DNA of 64,000 bases from Oasisia sp. SBJ-2009 (GCA_964017155.1 OZ024867.1:16502262-16566261); one strand, 5' to 3'. Numbered from the stretch's first letter, positions 1 through 15,229 are shown. Notes: generated by a model from the sequence alone, not told the origin. Translations and numbers: made by a program.

Positions 1-3000
1 ACTTAGTGTGTAAGACATGGTGTTTAAGACATGGTGTGTAAGACATGGTGTGTAAGACTTGGTGTGAAAGACTTGATGTGTAAGACTTGATGTGTAAGAT
101 TTGGTGTGTAAGACTCGGTGTGTAAAACATGGTGTGTAAGACATGGTGTGTAAGACTTGGTGTGAAAGACTTGATGTGTAAGACTTGATGTGTAAGACTT
201 GGTGTGTAAGACTTGGTGTATAAGACATGGTGTGTAAGACTTGGTGTTTAAGACTTGGTGTGAAAGACTTGATGTGTAAGACTTGATGTGTAAGACTTGA
301 TGTGTAAGACTTGATGTGTAAGACTTGGTGTGTAAGACTTGATGTGTAAGACTTGGTGTGAAACACTTGATGGGTAAGACTTGATGTGTAAGACTTAATG
401 TGTAAGACTTGGTGAGTAAGACTTGGTGTGTAAGACTTGGTGTGTAAGACAGGGTGTGAAAGACATGGTGTGTAAGACTTGGTGTGTAAGACATGGTGTG
501 TAAGACTTGGTGTGTAAGACATGGTGTGTAAGACTTGGTGTGAAAGACATGGTGTGTAAGACATGGTGTGTAAGACTTGGTGTGTAACACATGGTGTGTA
601 AGACTTGGTGTGTAAGACATGGTGTGTAGGACATGGTGTGTAGGACATGGTGTGTAAGACTTGGTGTGTCAAACTTGGTGTGTAAGAGATGGTGTGTAAG
701 ACCTGGTGTGTAAGACATGGTGTGTAAGACTTGATGTGTAAGACTTGATGTGTAAGACTTGATGTGTATGACTTGGTGTGTAAGACTTGGTGTGTAAGAC
801 ATGGTGTGTAAGACTTGGTGTGTAAGACTCGGTGTGTAAGACATGGTGTGTAAGACATGGTGTGTAAGACATGGTGTGTAAGACTTGGTGTGTAAGACAT
901 GGTGTGTAAGACTTGGTGTGTAAGACCTGGTGTGTAAGACATGGTGTGTAAGACCTGGTGTGTAAGACTTGGTGTGTAAGACTTGATGTGTAAGACTTGA
1001 TGAGTAAGACTTGATGTATAAGACTTGGTGTGTAAGACTTGGTGTGTAAGACATGGTGTGTTATACTTGATGTATAAGATTTGATGTGTAAGACATGGTG
1101 TGTAAGACTTGGTGTGTAAGACATGGTGTGGAAGACTTGGTGTGTAAGACACGGTGTGTAAGACATGGTGTGTAAGACTTGGTGTGTAGCACATGGTGTG
1201 TAAGACTTGGTGTGTAAGACATGGTGTGTAGGACATGGTGTGTAGGACATGGTGTGTAAGACTTGGTGTGTAAAACTTGGTGTGTAAGACATGGTGTGTA
1301 AGACTTGATGTTTAAGACCTGGTGTGTAAGACTTGGTGTGTAAGACATGGTGTGTAATACTTGATGTGTAAGACTTGATGTGTACGACATGGTGTGTAAG
1401 CCCTGGTGTGTAAGACATGGTGTGTAAGACCTGGTGTGTAAGACATGGTGTGTAAGACATCGTGTGTAAGACTAGGTGTGTAAGACATGGTGTGTAAGAC
1501 ATGGTGTGTAAGACTTGGTGTGTAACTCATGGTGTGTAAGACTTGGTGTGTAAGACATCGTGTGTAAGACTTGATGTGTAAGACTTGGTGTGTAAGACTT
1601 GATGTGTATGACTTGGTGTGTAAGATTTGGTGTGTAAGACATGGTGTGTTATACTTGATGTGTATGATTTGATGTGTAAGACATGGTATGTAAGACATGG
1701 TGTGTAAGACTTGGTGTGTAAGACATGGTGTGTAAGACATGGTGTGTAAGACTTGGTGTGTAACACATGGTGTGTAAGACTTGGTGTGTAAGACATGGTG
1801 TGTAGGACATGGTGTGTAGGACATGGCGTGTAAGACTTGGTGTGTAAAACTTGGTGTGTAAGACATGGTGTGTAAGACCTGGTGTGTAAGATATGGTGTG
1901 TAAGACCTGGTGTGTAAGACATGGTGTGTAAGACTTGATGTGTAAGACCTGGTGTGTAAGACTTGGTGTGTAAGACATGGTGTGTAACACTTGATGTGTA
2001 AGACTTGATGTGTACGACATGGTGTGTAAGCCCTGGTGTGTAAGACATGGTGTGTAAGACCTGGTGTGTAAGACATGGTGTGTAAGAATTGGTGTGTAAG
2101 ACTTAGTGTGTAAGACATGGTGTTTAAGACATGGTGTGTAAGACATGGTGTGTAAGACTTGGTGTGAAAGACTTGATGTGTAAGACTTGATGTGTAAGAT
2201 TTGGTGTGTAAGACTCGGTGTGTAAAACATGGTGTGTAAGACATGGTGTGTAAGACTTGGTGTGAAAGACTTGATGTGTAAGACTTGATGTGTAAGACTT
2301 GGTGTGTAAGACTTGGTGTATAAGACATGGTGTGTAAGACTTGGTGTTTAAGACTTGGTGTGAAAGACTTGATGTGTAAGACTTGATGTGTAAGACTTGA
2401 TGTGTAAGACTTGATGTGTAAGACTTGGTGTGTAAGACTTGATGTGTAAGACTTGGTGTGAAACACTTGATGTGTAAGACTTGATGTGTAAGACTTAATG
2501 TGTAAGACTTGGTGAGTAAGACTTGGTGTGTAAGACTTGGTGTGTAAGACAGGGTGTGAAAGACATGGTGTGTAAGACTTGGTGTGTAAGACATGGTGTG
2601 TAAGACTTGGTGTGTAAGACATGGTGTGTAAGACTTGGTGTGTAAGACATGGTGTGTAAGACATGGTGTGTAAGACTTGGTGTGTAACACATGGTGTGTA
2701 AGACTTGGTGTGTAAGACATGGTGTGTAGGACATGGTGTGTAGGACATGGTGTGTAAGACTTGGTGTGTCAAACTTGGTGTGTAAGACATGGTGTGTAAG
2801 ACTTGATGTGTAAGACTTGATGTGTAAGACTTGATGTGTATGACTTGGTGTGTAAGACTTGGTGTGTAAGACATGGTGTGTAAGACTTGGTGTGTAAGAC
2901 TCGGTGTGTAAAACATGGTGTGTAAGACATGGTGTGTAAGACATGGTGTGTAAGACTTGGTGTGTAAGACATGGTGTGTAAGACTTGGTGTGTAAGACCT

Positions 3001-3627
3001 GGTGTGTAAGACATGGTGTGTAAGACCTGGTGTGTAAGACTTGGTGTGTAAGACTTGATGTGTAAGACTTGATGAGAAAGACTTGATGTATAAGACTTGG
3101 TGTGTAAGACTTGGTGTGTAAGACATGATGTGTTATACTTGATGTATAAGATTTGATGTGTAAGACATGGTGTGTAAGACTTGGTGTGTAAGACATGGTG
3201 TGGAAGACTTGGTGTGTAAGACACGGTGTGTAAGACATGGTGTGTAAGACTTGGTGTGTAGCACATGGTGTGTAAGACTTGGTGTGTAAGACATGGTGTG
3301 TAGGACATGGTGTGTAGGACATGGTGTGTAAGACTTGGTGTGTAAAACTTGGTGTGTAAGACATGGTGTGTAAGACTTGATGTTTAAGACCTGGTGTGTA
3401 AGACTTGGTGTGTAAGACATGGTGTGTAATACTTGATGTGTAAGACTTGATGTGTACGACATGGTGTGTAAGCCCTGGTGTGTAAGACATGGTGTGTAAG
3501 ACCTGGTGTGTAAGACATGGTGTGTAAGACATCGTGTGTAAGACTAGGTGTGTAAGACATGGTGTGTAAGACATGGTGTGTAAGACTTGGTGTGTAACTC
3601 ATGGTGTGTAAGACTTGGTGTGTAAGA
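1..3627. repeat. Internal 2.1-kb higher-order repeat, two copies (1-1,555 and 2,101-3,627)
   Basis: Positions 1 to about 688 match 2,101 onward at offset 2,100. Beyond that the match continues at offset 2,072 because the first copy has two extra units (28 bases) near 690-720. It ends about 1,555/3,627. Differences include GGG for GTG near 371 versus 2,471 and GAAAG for GTAAG near 542 versus 2,642. The same pair recurs at 18,722 and 20,822 in copy 2 of duplication A. The 545-base stretch between the copies (1,556-2,100) is also 14-base repeat. Confidence 0.85.
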
Positions 3628-6600
3628 CATGGTTTGTAGGACATGGTGTGTAGGACTTGATGTGTAAGACTTGGTGTGTAAGACTTGATGTGTATGACTT
3701 GGTGTGTAAGACTTGGTGTGTAAGACATGGTGTGTTATACTTGATGTGTATGATTTGATGTGTAAGACATGGTGTGTAAGACATGGTGTGTAAGACTTGA
3801 TGTGTAAGACTTGGTGTGTAAGACTTGATGTGTATGACTTGGTGTGTAAGATTTGGTGTGTAAGACATGGTGTGTTATACTTGATGTGTATGATTTGATG
3901 TGTAAGACATGGTATGTAAGACATGGTGTGTAAGACTTGGTGTGTAAGACATGGTGTGTAAGACTTGGTGTGTAAGACATTGTGTGTAAGACTTGGTGTG
4001 TAAGACATGGTGTGTAAGACTTGGTGTGTAAGACTCGGTGTGTAAGACATGGTGTGTAAGACATGGTGTGTAAGATATGGTGTGTAAGACCTGGTGTGTA
4101 AGACATGGTGTGTAAGACCTGGTGTGTAAGACTTGGTGTGTAAGACTTGATGTGTAAGACTAGATGTGTAAGACTTGGTGTGTAAGACTTGATGTGTAAG
4201 ACTTGATGAGTAAGACTTGATATATAATACTTGGTGTGTAAGACTTGGTGTGTAAGACATGGTGTGTTATACTTGATGTGTAAGATTTGATGTGTAAGAC
4301 ATGGTGTGTAAGACTTGGTGTGTAAGACATTGTGTGTAAGACTTGGTGTGTAAGACATGGTGTGTAAGACTTGGTGTGTAAGACTCGGTGTGTAAGACAT
4401 GGTGTGTAAGACATGGTGTGTAAGACCTGGTGTGTAAGACTTGGTGTGTAAGACTTGATGTGTATGACTTGGTGTGTAAGACTTGGTGTGTAAGACATGG
4501 TGTGTAAGACTTGGTGTGTAAGACTCGGTGTGTAAGACATGGTGTGTAAGACATGGTGTGTAAGACATGGTGTGTAAGACATGGTGTGTAAGACCTGGTG
4601 TGTAAGACTTGGTGTGTAAGACATGGTGTGTAAGACTTGGTGTGTAAGACATGGTGTGTAAGACATGGTGTGTAAGACTTGGTGTGTAACACATGGTGTG
4701 TAAGACTTGGTGTGTAAGACATGGTGTGTAGGACATGGTGTGTAGGACATGGCGTGTAAGACTTGGTGTGTAAAACTTGGTGTGTAAGACATGGTGTGTA
4801 AGACCTGGTGTGTAAGACATGGTGTGTAAGACCTGGTGTGTAAGACATGGTGTGTAAGACCTGGTCTGTAAGACATGGTGTGTAAGACTTGATGTGTAAG
4901 ACCTGGTGTGTAAGACTTGGTGTGTAAGACATGGTGTGTAACACTTGATGTGTAAGACTTGATGTGTACGACATGGTGTGTAAGCCCTGGTGTGTAAGAC
5001 ATGGTGTGTAAGACCTGGTGTGTAAGACATGGTGTGTAAGAATTGGTGTGTAAGACTTAGTGTGTAAGACATGGTGTTTAAGACATGGTGTGTAAGACAT
5101 GGTGTGTAAGACTTGGTGTGAAAGACTTGATATGTAAGACTTGATGTGTAAGATTTGGTGTGTAAGACTTGGTGTGTAAAACATGGTGTGTAAGACATGG
5201 TGTGTAAGACTTGGTGTGTAAGACTTGGTGTATAAGACATGGTGTGTAAGACTTGGTGTTTAAGACTTGGTGTGAAAGACTTGATGTGTAAGACTTGATG
5301 TGTAAGACTTAATGTGTAAGACTTGGTGAGTAAGACTTGGTGTGTAAGACTTGGTGTGTAAGACAGGGTGTGAAAGACATGGTGTGTAAGACTTGGTGTG
5401 TAAGACATGGTGTGTAAGACTTGGTGTGTAAGACATGGTGTGTAAGACTTGGTATGTAAGACATGGTGTGTAAGACATGGTGTGTAAGACTTGGTGTGTA
5501 ACACATGGTGTGTAAGACTTGGTGTGTAAGACATGGTGTGTAGGACATGGTGTGTAGGACATGGTGTGTAAGACTTGGTGTGTCAAACTTGGTGTGTAAG
5601 ACATGGTGTGTAAGACCTGGTGTGTAAGACATGGTGTGTAAGACTTGATGTGTAAGACTTGATGTGTATGACTTGGTGTGTAAGACTTGGTGTGTAAGAC
5701 ATGGTGTGTAAGACTTGGTGTGTAAGACTCGGTGTGTAAGACATGGTGTGTAAGACATGGTGTGTAAGACATGGTGTGTAAGACATGGTGTTTAAGACAT
5801 GGTGTGTAGGACATGGTGTGTAAGACTTGGTGTGTAAAACTTGGTGTGTAAGACTTGGTGTGTAAAACTTGGTGTGTAAGACATGGTGTTTAAGACCTGG
5901 TGTGTAAGACATGGTGTGTAAGACTTGATGTGTAAGACCTGGTGTGTAAGACTTGGTGTGTAAGACATGGTGTGTAATACTTGATGTTTCAGACTTGATG
6001 TGTACGACATGGTGTGTAAGCCCTGGTGTGTAAGACATGGTGTGTAAGACCTGGTGTGTAAGACATGGTGTGTAAGACTTGGTGTGTAAGACTTGGTGTG
6101 TAAGACTTGGTGTGTAAGCCCTGGTGTGTAAGACATGGTGTGTAAGACATGGTGTGTAGGACATGGTGTGTAGGACATGGCGTGTAAGACTTGGTGTGTA
6201 AAACTTGGTGTGTAAGACATGGTGTGTAAGACCTGGTGTGTAAGACATGGTGTGTAAGACCTGGTGTGTAAGACATGGTGTGTAAGACCTGGTGTGTAAG
6301 ACATGGTGTGTAAGACTTGATGTGTAAGACCTGGTGTGTAAGACTTGGTGTGTAAGACATGGTGTGTAACACTTGATGTGTAAGACTTGATGTGTACGAC
6401 ATGGTGTGTAAGCCCTGGTGTGTAAGACATGGTGTGTAAGACCTGGTGTGTAAGACATGGTGTGTAAGAATTGGTGTGTAAGACTTAGTGTGTAAGACAT
6501 GGTGTTTAAGACATGGTGTGTAAGACATGGTGTGTAAGACTTGGTGTGAAAGACTTGATGTGTAAGACTTGATGTGTAAGATTTGGTGTGTAAGACTTGG

Positions 6601-6699
6601 TGTGTAAAACATGGTGTGTAAGACATGGTGTGTAAGACTTGGTGTGTAAGACTTGGTGTATAAGACATGGTGTGTAAGACTTGGTGTTTAAGACTTGGT

Positions 6700-9600
6700 G
6701 TGAAAGACTTGATGTGTAAGACTTGATGTGTAAGACTTAATGTGTAAGACTTGGTGAGTAAGACTTGGTGTGTAAGACTTGGTGTGTAAGACAGGGTGTG
6801 AAAGACATGGTGTGTAAGACTTGGTGTGTAAGACATGGTGTGTAAGACTTGGTGTGTAAGACATGGTGTGTAAGACTTGGTGTGTAAGACATGGTGTGTA
6901 AGACATGGTGTGTAAGACTTGGTGTGTAACACATGGTGTGTAAGACTTGGTGTGTAAGACATGGTGTGTAGGACATGGTGTGTAGGACATGGTGTGTAAG
7001 ACTTGGTGTGTCAAACTTGGTGTGTAAGACATGGTGTGTAAGACCTGGTGTGTAAGACATGGTGTGTAAGACTTGATGTGTAAGACTTGATGTGTATGAC
7101 TTGGTGTGTAAGACTTGGTGTGTAAGACATGGTGTGTAAGACTTGGTGTGTAAGACTCGGTGTGTAAGACATGGTGTGTAAGACATGGTGTGTAAGACAT
7201 GGTGTGTAAGACCTGGTGTGTAAGACATGGTGTGTAAGACCTGGTGTGTAAGACTTGGTGTGTAAGACTTGATGTGTAAGACTTGATGTGTAAGACTTGG
7301 TGTATAAGACTTGATGTGTAAGACTTGATGTGTAAGACTTGATGTGTATGACTTGGTGTGTAAGACTTGGTGTGTAAGACATGGTGTGTAAGACTTGGTG
7401 TGTAAGACTCGGTGTGTAAGACATGGTGTGTAAGACATGGTGTGTAAGACATGGTGTGTAAGCCCTGGTGTGTAAGACATGGTGTGTAAGACCTGGTGTG
7501 TAAGACATGGTGTGTAAGACATGGTGTGTAAGACTAGGTGTGTAAGACATGGTGTGTAAGACATGGTGTGTAAGACTTGGTGTGTAACTCATGGTGTGTA
7601 AGATTTGGTGTGTAAGACATGGTGTGTAGGACATGGTGTGTAGGACTTGATTTGTAAGACTTGGTGTGTAAGACTTGATGTGTATGACTTGGTGTGTAAG
7701 ACTTGGTGTGTAAGACATGGTGTGTTATACTTGATGTGTATGATTTGATGTGTAAGACATGGTGTGTAAGACATGGTGTGTAAGACTTGATGTGTAAGAC
7801 TTGGTGTGTAAGACTTGATGTGTATGACTTGGTGTGTAAGACTTGGTGTGTAAGACATGGTGTGTTATACTTGATGTGTATGATTTGATGTGTACGACAT
7901 GGTATGTAAGACATGGTGTGTAAGACTTGGTGTGTAAGACATGGTGTGTAAGACTTGGTGTGTAAGACATTGTGTGTAAGACTTGGTGTGTAAGACATGG
8001 TGTGTAAGACTTGGTGTGTAAGACTCGGTGTGTAAGACATGGTGTGTAAGACATGGTGTGTAAGACATGGTGTGTAAGACCTGGTGTGTAAGACATGGTG
8101 TGTAAGACCTGGTGTGTAAGACTTGGTGTGTAAGACTTGATGTGTAAGACTTGATGTGTAAGACTTGGTGTGTAAGACTTGATGTGTAAGACTTGATGAG
8201 TAAGACTTGATATATAAGACTTGGTGTGTAAGACTTGGTGTTTAAGACTTGGTGTGAAAGACTTGATGTGTAAGACTTGATGTGTAAGACTTGATGTGTA
8301 AGACTTGATGTGTAAGACTTGGTGTGTAAGACTTGATGTGTAAGACTTGGTGTGAAACACTTGATGTGTAAGACTTGATGTGTAAGACTTAATGTGTAAG
8401 ACTTGGTGAGTAAGACTTGGTGTGTAAGACTTGGTGTGTAAGACATGGTGTGTAAGACATGGTGTGTAAGACTTGGTGTGTAACACATGGTGTGTAAGAC
8501 TTGGTGTGTAAGACATGGTGTGTAGGACATGGTGTGTAGGACATGGTGTGTAAGACTTGGTGTGTCAAACTTGGTGTGTAAGAGATGGTGTGTAAGACCT
8601 GGTGTGTAAGACATGGTGTGTAAGACTTGATGTGTAAGACTTGATGTGTAAGACTTGATGTGTATGACTTGGTGTGTAAGACTTGGTGTGTAAGACATGG
8701 TGTGTAAGACTTGGTGTGTAAGACTCGGTGTGTAAGACATGGTGTGTAAGACATGGTGTGTAAGACATGGTGTGTAAGACCTGGTGTGTAAGACTTGGTG
8801 TGTAAGACATGGTGTGTAAGACTTGGTGGGTAAGACATGGTGTGTAAGACATGGTGTGTAAGACTTGGTGTGTAACACATGGTGTGTAAGACTTGGTGTG
8901 TAAGACATGGTGTGTAGGACATGGTGTGTAGGACATGGCGTGTAAGACTTGGTGTGTAAAACTTGGTGTGTAAGACATGGTGTGTAAGACCTGGTGTGTA
9001 AGACATGGTGTGTAAGACCTGGTGTGTAAGACATGGTGTGTAAGACTTGATGTGTAAGACCTGGTGTGTAAGACTTGGTGTGTAAGACATGGTGTGTAAC
9101 ACTTGATGTGTAAGACTTGATGTGTACGACATGGTGTGTAAGCCTTGGTGTGTAAGACATGGTGTGTAAGACCTGGTGTGTAAGACATGGTGTGTAAGAC
9201 ATGGTGTTTAAGACATGGTGTGTAAGACATGGTGTGTAAGACTTGGTGTGAAAGACTTGATGTGTAAGACTTGATGTGTAAGATTTGGTGTGTAAGACTT
9301 GGTGTGTAAAACATGGTGTGTAAGACATGGTGTGTAAGACTTGGTGTGAAAGACTTGATGTGTAAGACTTGATGTGTAAGACTTGGTGTGTAAGACTTGG
9401 TGTATAAGACATGGTGTGTAAGACTTGGTGTTTAAGACTTGGTGTGAAAGACTTGATGTGTAAGACTTGATGTGTAAGACTTGATGTGTAAGACTTGGTG
9501 TGTAAGACTTGATGTGTAAGACTTGGTGTGAAACACTTGATGTGTAAGACTTGATGTGTAAGACTTAATGTGTAAGACTTGGTGAGTAAGACTTGGTGTG

Positions 9601-11067
9601 TAAGACTTGGTGTGTAAGACAGGGTGTGAAAGACATGGTGTGTAAGACTTGGTGTGTAAGACATGGTGTGTAAGACTTGGTGTGTAAGACATGGTGTGTA
9701 AGACTTGGTGTGTAAGACATGGTGTGTAAGACATGGTGTGTAAGACTTGGTGTGTAACACATGGTGTGTAAGACTTGGTGTGTAAGACATGGTGTGTAGG
9801 ACATGGTGTGTAGGACATGGTGTGTAAGACTTGGTGTGTCAAACTTGGTGTGTAAGACATGGTGTGTAAGACCTGGTGTGTAAGACATGGTGTGTAAGAC
9901 TTGATGTGTAAGACTTGATGTGTATGACTTGGTGTGTAAGACTTGGTGTGTAAGACATGGTGTGTAAGACTTGGTGTGTAAGACTCGGTGTGTAAGACAT
10001 GGTGTGTAAGACATGGTGTGTAAGACATGGTGTGTAAGACCTGGTGTGTAAGACATGGTGTGTAAGACCTGGTGTGTAAGACTTGGTGTGTAAGACTTGA
10101 TGTGTAAGACTTGATGTGTAAGACTTGGTGTATAAGACTTGATGTGTAAGACTTGATGTGTAAGACTTGATGTGTATGACTTGGTGTGTAAGACTTGGTG
10201 TGTAAGACATGGTGTGTAAGACTTGGTGTGTAAGACTCGGTGTGTAAGACATGGTGTGTAAGACATGGTGTGTAAGACATGGTGTGTAAGCCCTGGTGTG
10301 TAAGACATGGTGTGTAAGACCTGGTGTGTAAGACATGGTGTGTAAGACATGGTGTGTAAGACTAGGTGTGTAAGACATGGTGTGTAAGACATGGTGTGTA
10401 AGACTTGGTGTGTAACTCATGGTGTGTAAGACTTGGTGTGTAAGACATGGTGTGTAGGACATGGTGTGTAGGACTTGATTTGTAAGACTTGGTGTATAAG
10501 ACTTGATGTGTATGACTTGGTGTGTAAGACTTGGTGTGTAAGACATGGTGTGTTATACTTGATGTGTATGATTTGATGTGTAAGACATGGTGTGTAAGAC
10601 ATGGTGTGTAAGACTTGATGTGTAAGACTTGGTGTGTAAGACTTGATGTGTATGACTTGGTGTGTAAGACTTGGTGTATAAGACATGGTGTGTTATACTT
10701 GATGTGTATGATTTGATGTGTACGACATGGTATGTAAGACATGGTGTGTAAGACTTGGTGTGTAAGACATGGTGTGTAAGACTTGGTGTGTAAGACATTG
10801 TGTGTAAGACTTGGTGTGTAAGACATGGTGTGTAAGACTTGGTGTGTAAGACTCGGTGTGTAAGACATGGTGTGTAAGACATGGTGTGTAAGACATGGTG
10901 TGTAAGACCTGGTGTGTAAGACATGGTGTGTAAGACCTGGTGTGTAAGACTTGGTGTGTAAGACTTGATGTGTAAGACTTGATGTGTAAGACTTGGTGTG
11001 TAAGACTTGATGTGTAAGACTTGATGAGTAAGACTTGATATATAAGACTTGGTGTGTAAGACTTGGT
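6700..11067. repeat. Internal 2,828-base higher-order repeat (6,700-8,239 and 9,528-11,067)
   Basis: About 1.5 kb starting near 6,700 recurs 2,828 bases (202 units) downstream. The copies share the GTGTCAAAC variant near 7,009/9,837, the CTAGG unit near 7,534/10,362 and paired TTATAC units near 7,729/10,557. They diverge at about 8,240/11,068, where the first copy reads TTTAAG and the second GTAAG. The intervening 8,240-9,527 is other 14-base repeat. The same pair is present in the second copy of duplication A. Confidence 0.82.
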
Positions 11068-12619
11068 GTGTAAGACATGGTGTGTTATACTTGATGTGTA
11101 AGATTTGATGTGTAAGACATGGTGTGTAAGACTTGGTGTGTAAGACAAGGTGTGTAATACTTGATGTGTAAGACTTGATGTGTACGACATGGTGTGTAAG
11201 CCCTGGTGTGTAAGACATGGTGTGTAAGACCTGGTGTGTAAGACATGGTGTGTAAGACTTGATGTGTAAGACTTGATGTGTATGACTTGGTGTGTAAGAT
11301 TTGGTGTGTAAGATATGGTGTGTTATACTTGATGTGTATGATTTGATGTGTAAGACATGGTGTGTAAGACATGGTGTGTAAGACTTGGTGTGTAAGACAT
11401 GGTGTGTAAGACTTGGTGTGTAAGACATTGTGTGTAAGACTTGGTGTTTAAGACATGGTGTGTAAGACTTGGTGTGTAAGACTCGGTGTGTAAGACATGG
11501 TGTGTAAGACATGGTGTGTAAGACCTGGTGTGTAAGACATGGTGTGTAAGACCTGGTGGGTAAGACTTGGTGTGTAAGACTTGGTGTGTAAGACATGGTG
11601 TGTAAGACTTGGTGTGTAAGACATGGTGTGTAAGACATGGTGTGTAAGACTTGGTGTGTAACACATGGTGTGTAAGACTTGGTGTGTAAGACATGGTGTG
11701 TAGGACATGGTGTGAAGGACATGGTGTGTAAGACTTGGTGTGTAAAACTTGGTGTGTAAGACATGGTGTGTAAGACCTGGTGTGTAAGACATGGTGTGTA
11801 AAACCTGGTGTGTAAGACATGGTGTGTAAGACTTGATGTGTAAGACCTGGTGTGTAAGACTTGGTGTGTAAGACATGGTGTGTAATACTTGATGTGTAAG
11901 ACTTGATGTGTACGACATGGTGTGTAAGCCCTGGTGTGTAAGACATGGTGTGTAAGACCTGGTGTGTAAGACATGGTGTTTAAGACTTGGTGTGTAAGAC
12001 TTAGTGTGTAAGACATGGTGTTTAAGACATGGTGTGTAAGACATGGTGTGTAAGACTTGGTGTGAAAGACTTGATGTGTAAGACTTGATGTGTAAGATTT
12101 GGTGTGTAAGACTTGGTGTGTAAAACATGGTGTGTAAGACATGGTGTGTAAGACTTGGTGTGAAAGACTTGATGTGTAAGACTTGATGTGTAAGAGTTGG
12201 TGTGTAAGACTTGGTGTATAAGACATTTTGTGTAAGACATGGTGTGTAAGACTTGGTGTGTAAGACATGGTGTGTAAGACTTGGTGTGTAAGACATTGTG
12301 TGTAAGACTTGGTGTCTAAGACATGGTGTGTAAGACTTGGTGTGTAAGACTCGTTGTGTAAGACATGGTGTGTAAGACATGGTGTGTAAGACCTGGTGTG
12401 TAAGACATGGTGTGTAAGACCTGGTGGGTAAGACTTGGTGTGTAAGACTTGATGTGTAAGACTTGATGTGTAAGACTTGGTGTGTAAGACTTGATGTGTA
12501 AGACTTGATGAGTAAGACTTGATGTATAAGACTTGGTGTGTAAGACTTGGTGTGTAAGACATGGTGTGTTATACTTGATGTGTAAGATTTGATGTGTAAG
12601 ACATGGTGTGTAAGACTTG

Positions 12620-12632
12620 GTGTGAAGACATG
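12620..12632 (+). other. 13-base unit: 1-base deletion that shifts the repeat register
   Basis: The unit reads GTGTGAAGACATG, lacking the third T. Unit starts move from position 6 to position 5 modulo 14 across this point. On the minus strand it joins different open frames. Confidence 0.95.
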
Positions 12633-13738
12633 GTGTGTAAGACTTGGTGTGTAACACATGGTGTGTAAGACTTGGTGTGTAAGACATGGTGTGTAGGACA
12701 TGGTGTGTAGGACATGGTGTGTAAGACTTGGTGTGTAAAACTTGGTGTGTAAGACATGGTGTGTAAGACCTGGTGTGTAAGACATGGTGTGTAAGACCTG
12801 GTGTGTAAGACATGGTGTGTAAGACTTGATGTGTAAGACCTGGTGTGTAAGACTTGGTGTGTAAGACATGGTGTGTAATACTTGATGTGTAAGACTTGAT
12901 GTGTACGACATGGTGTGTAAGCCCTGGTGTGTAAGACATGGTGTGTAAGACCTGGTGTGTAAGACATTGTGTGTAAGACTTGGTGTGTAAGACTTAGTGT
13001 GTAAGACATGGTGTTTAAGACATGGTGTGTAAGACATGGTGTGTAAGACTTGGTGTGAAAGACTTGATGTGTAAGACTTGATGTGTAAGATTTGGTGTGT
13101 AAGACTTGGTGTGTAAAACATGGTGTGTAAGACATGGTGTGTAAGACTTGGTGTGAAATACTTGATGCGTAAGACTTGATGTGTAAGACTTGGTGTGTAA
13201 GACTTGGTGTATAAGACATGGTGTGTAAGACTTGGTGTTTAAGACTTGGTGTGAAAGACTTGATGTGTAAGACTTGATGTGTAAGACTTGATGTGTAAGA
13301 CTTGGTGTGTAAGACTTGATGTGTAAGACTTGGTGTGAAACACTTGATGTGTAAGACTTGATGTGTAAGATTTGATGTGTAAGACTTGGTGAGTAAGACA
13401 CGGTGTGTAAGACTTGGTGTGTAAGACACGGTGTGTAAGACTTGGTGTGTAAGACATGGTGTGTAAGACTTGGTGTGTAAGACATGGTGTGTAAGACATG
13501 GTGTGTAAGACTTGGTGTTTAACACATGGTGTGTAAGACTTGGTGTGTAAGACATGGTGTGTAGGACATGGTGTGTAGGACATGGTGTGTAAGACTTGGT
13601 GTGTCAAACTTGGTGTGTAAGACATGGTGTGTAAGACCTGGTGTGTAAGACATGGTGTGTAAGACTTGATGTGTAAGACTTGATGTGTAAGACTTGATGT
13701 GTATGACTTGGTGTGTAAGACTTGGTGTGTAAGACATG

Positions 13739-13756
13739 GTGTGTGTGTAAGACATG
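13739..13756 (+). other. 18-base unit: 4-base (GT)2 insertion that shifts the register
   Basis: The TG run is extended from GTGTGT to GTGTGTGTGT before AAGACATG. Unit starts move from 5 to 9 modulo 14. Simple dinucleotide slippage inside the GT run explains it. Confidence 0.95.
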
Positions 13757-15229
13757 GTGTGTAATATTTGATGTGTAAGACTTGATGTGTACGACATGGT
13801 GTGTAAGCCCTGGTGTGTAAGACATGGTGTGTAAGACCTGGTGTGTAAGACTTAGTGTGTAAGACATGGTGTTTAAGACATGGTGTGTAAGACATGGTGT
13901 GTAAGACTTGGTGTGAAAGACTTGATGTGTAAGACTTGATGTGTAAGATTTGGTGTGTAAGACTTGGTGTGTAAAACATGGTGTGTAAGACATGGTGTGT
14001 AAGACTTGGTGTGAAAGACTTGATGTGTAAGACTTGATGTGTAAGACTTGGTGTGTAAGACTTGGTGTATAAGACATGGTGTGTAAGACTTGGTGTTTAA
14101 GACTTGGTGTGAAAGACTTGATGTGTAAGACTTGATGTGTAAGACTTGATGTGTAAGACTTGGTGTGTAAGACTTGATGTGTAAGACTTGGTGTGAAACA
14201 CTTGATGTGTAAGACTTGATGTGTAAGACTTGATGTGTAAGACTTGGTGAGTAAGACTTGGTGTGTAAGACTTTGTGTGTAAGACAGGGTGTGAAAGACA
14301 TGGTGTGTAAGACTTGGTGTGTAAGACATGGTGTGTAAGACTTGGTGTGTAAGACATGGTGTGTAAGACTTGGTGTGTAAGATATGGTGTGTAAGACATG
14401 GTGTGTAAGACTTGGTGTGTAACACATGGTGTGTAAGACTTGGTGTGTAAGACATGGTGTGTAGGACATGGTGTGTAGGACATGGTGTGTAAGACTTGGT
14501 GTGTCAAACTTGGTGTGTAAGACATGGTGTGTAAGACCTGGTGTGTAAGACATGGTCTGTAAGACTTGATGTGTAAGACTTGATGTGTAAGACTTGATGT
14601 GTATGACTTGGTGTGTAAGACTTGGTGTGTAAGACATGGTGTGTAAGACTTGGTGTGTAAGACTCGGTGTGTAAGACATGGTGTGTAAGACATGGTGTGT
14701 AAGACATGGTGTGTAAGACCTGGTGTGTAAGACATGGTGTGTAAGACCTGGTTTGTAAGACTTGGTGTGTAATACTTGATGTGTAAGACTTGATGTGTAA
14801 GACTTGGTGTATAAGACTTGATGTGTAAGACTTGATGAGTAAGACTTGATGTATAAGACTTGGTGTGTAAGACTTGGTGTGTAAGACATGGTGTGTTATA
14901 CTTGATGTGTAAGATTTGATGTGTAAGACATGGTGTGTAATATTTGGTGTGTAAGACATGGTGTGTAAGACTTGGTGTGTAAGACATGGTGTGTAAGACA
15001 ATGTGTGTAAGACTTGGTGTGTAGGACATGGTGTGTAGGACATGGTGTGTAAGACTTGGTGTGTAAAACTTGGTGTGTAAGACATGGTGTGTAATACCTG
15101 GTGTGTAAGACATGGTGTGTAAGACCTGGTGTGTAAGACATGGTGTGTAAGACTTGATGTGTAAGACCTGGTGTGTAAGACTTGGTGTGTAAGACATGGT
15201 GTGTAATACTTGATGTGTAAGACTTGATG

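Noticed and set aside
13739..13756. Sequencing error at the (GT)2 expansion
   Set aside because: The same 18-base unit recurs at 32,460 and 38,624 with matching flanks, so it was present before the duplications, unless the copies themselves are assembly artefacts.
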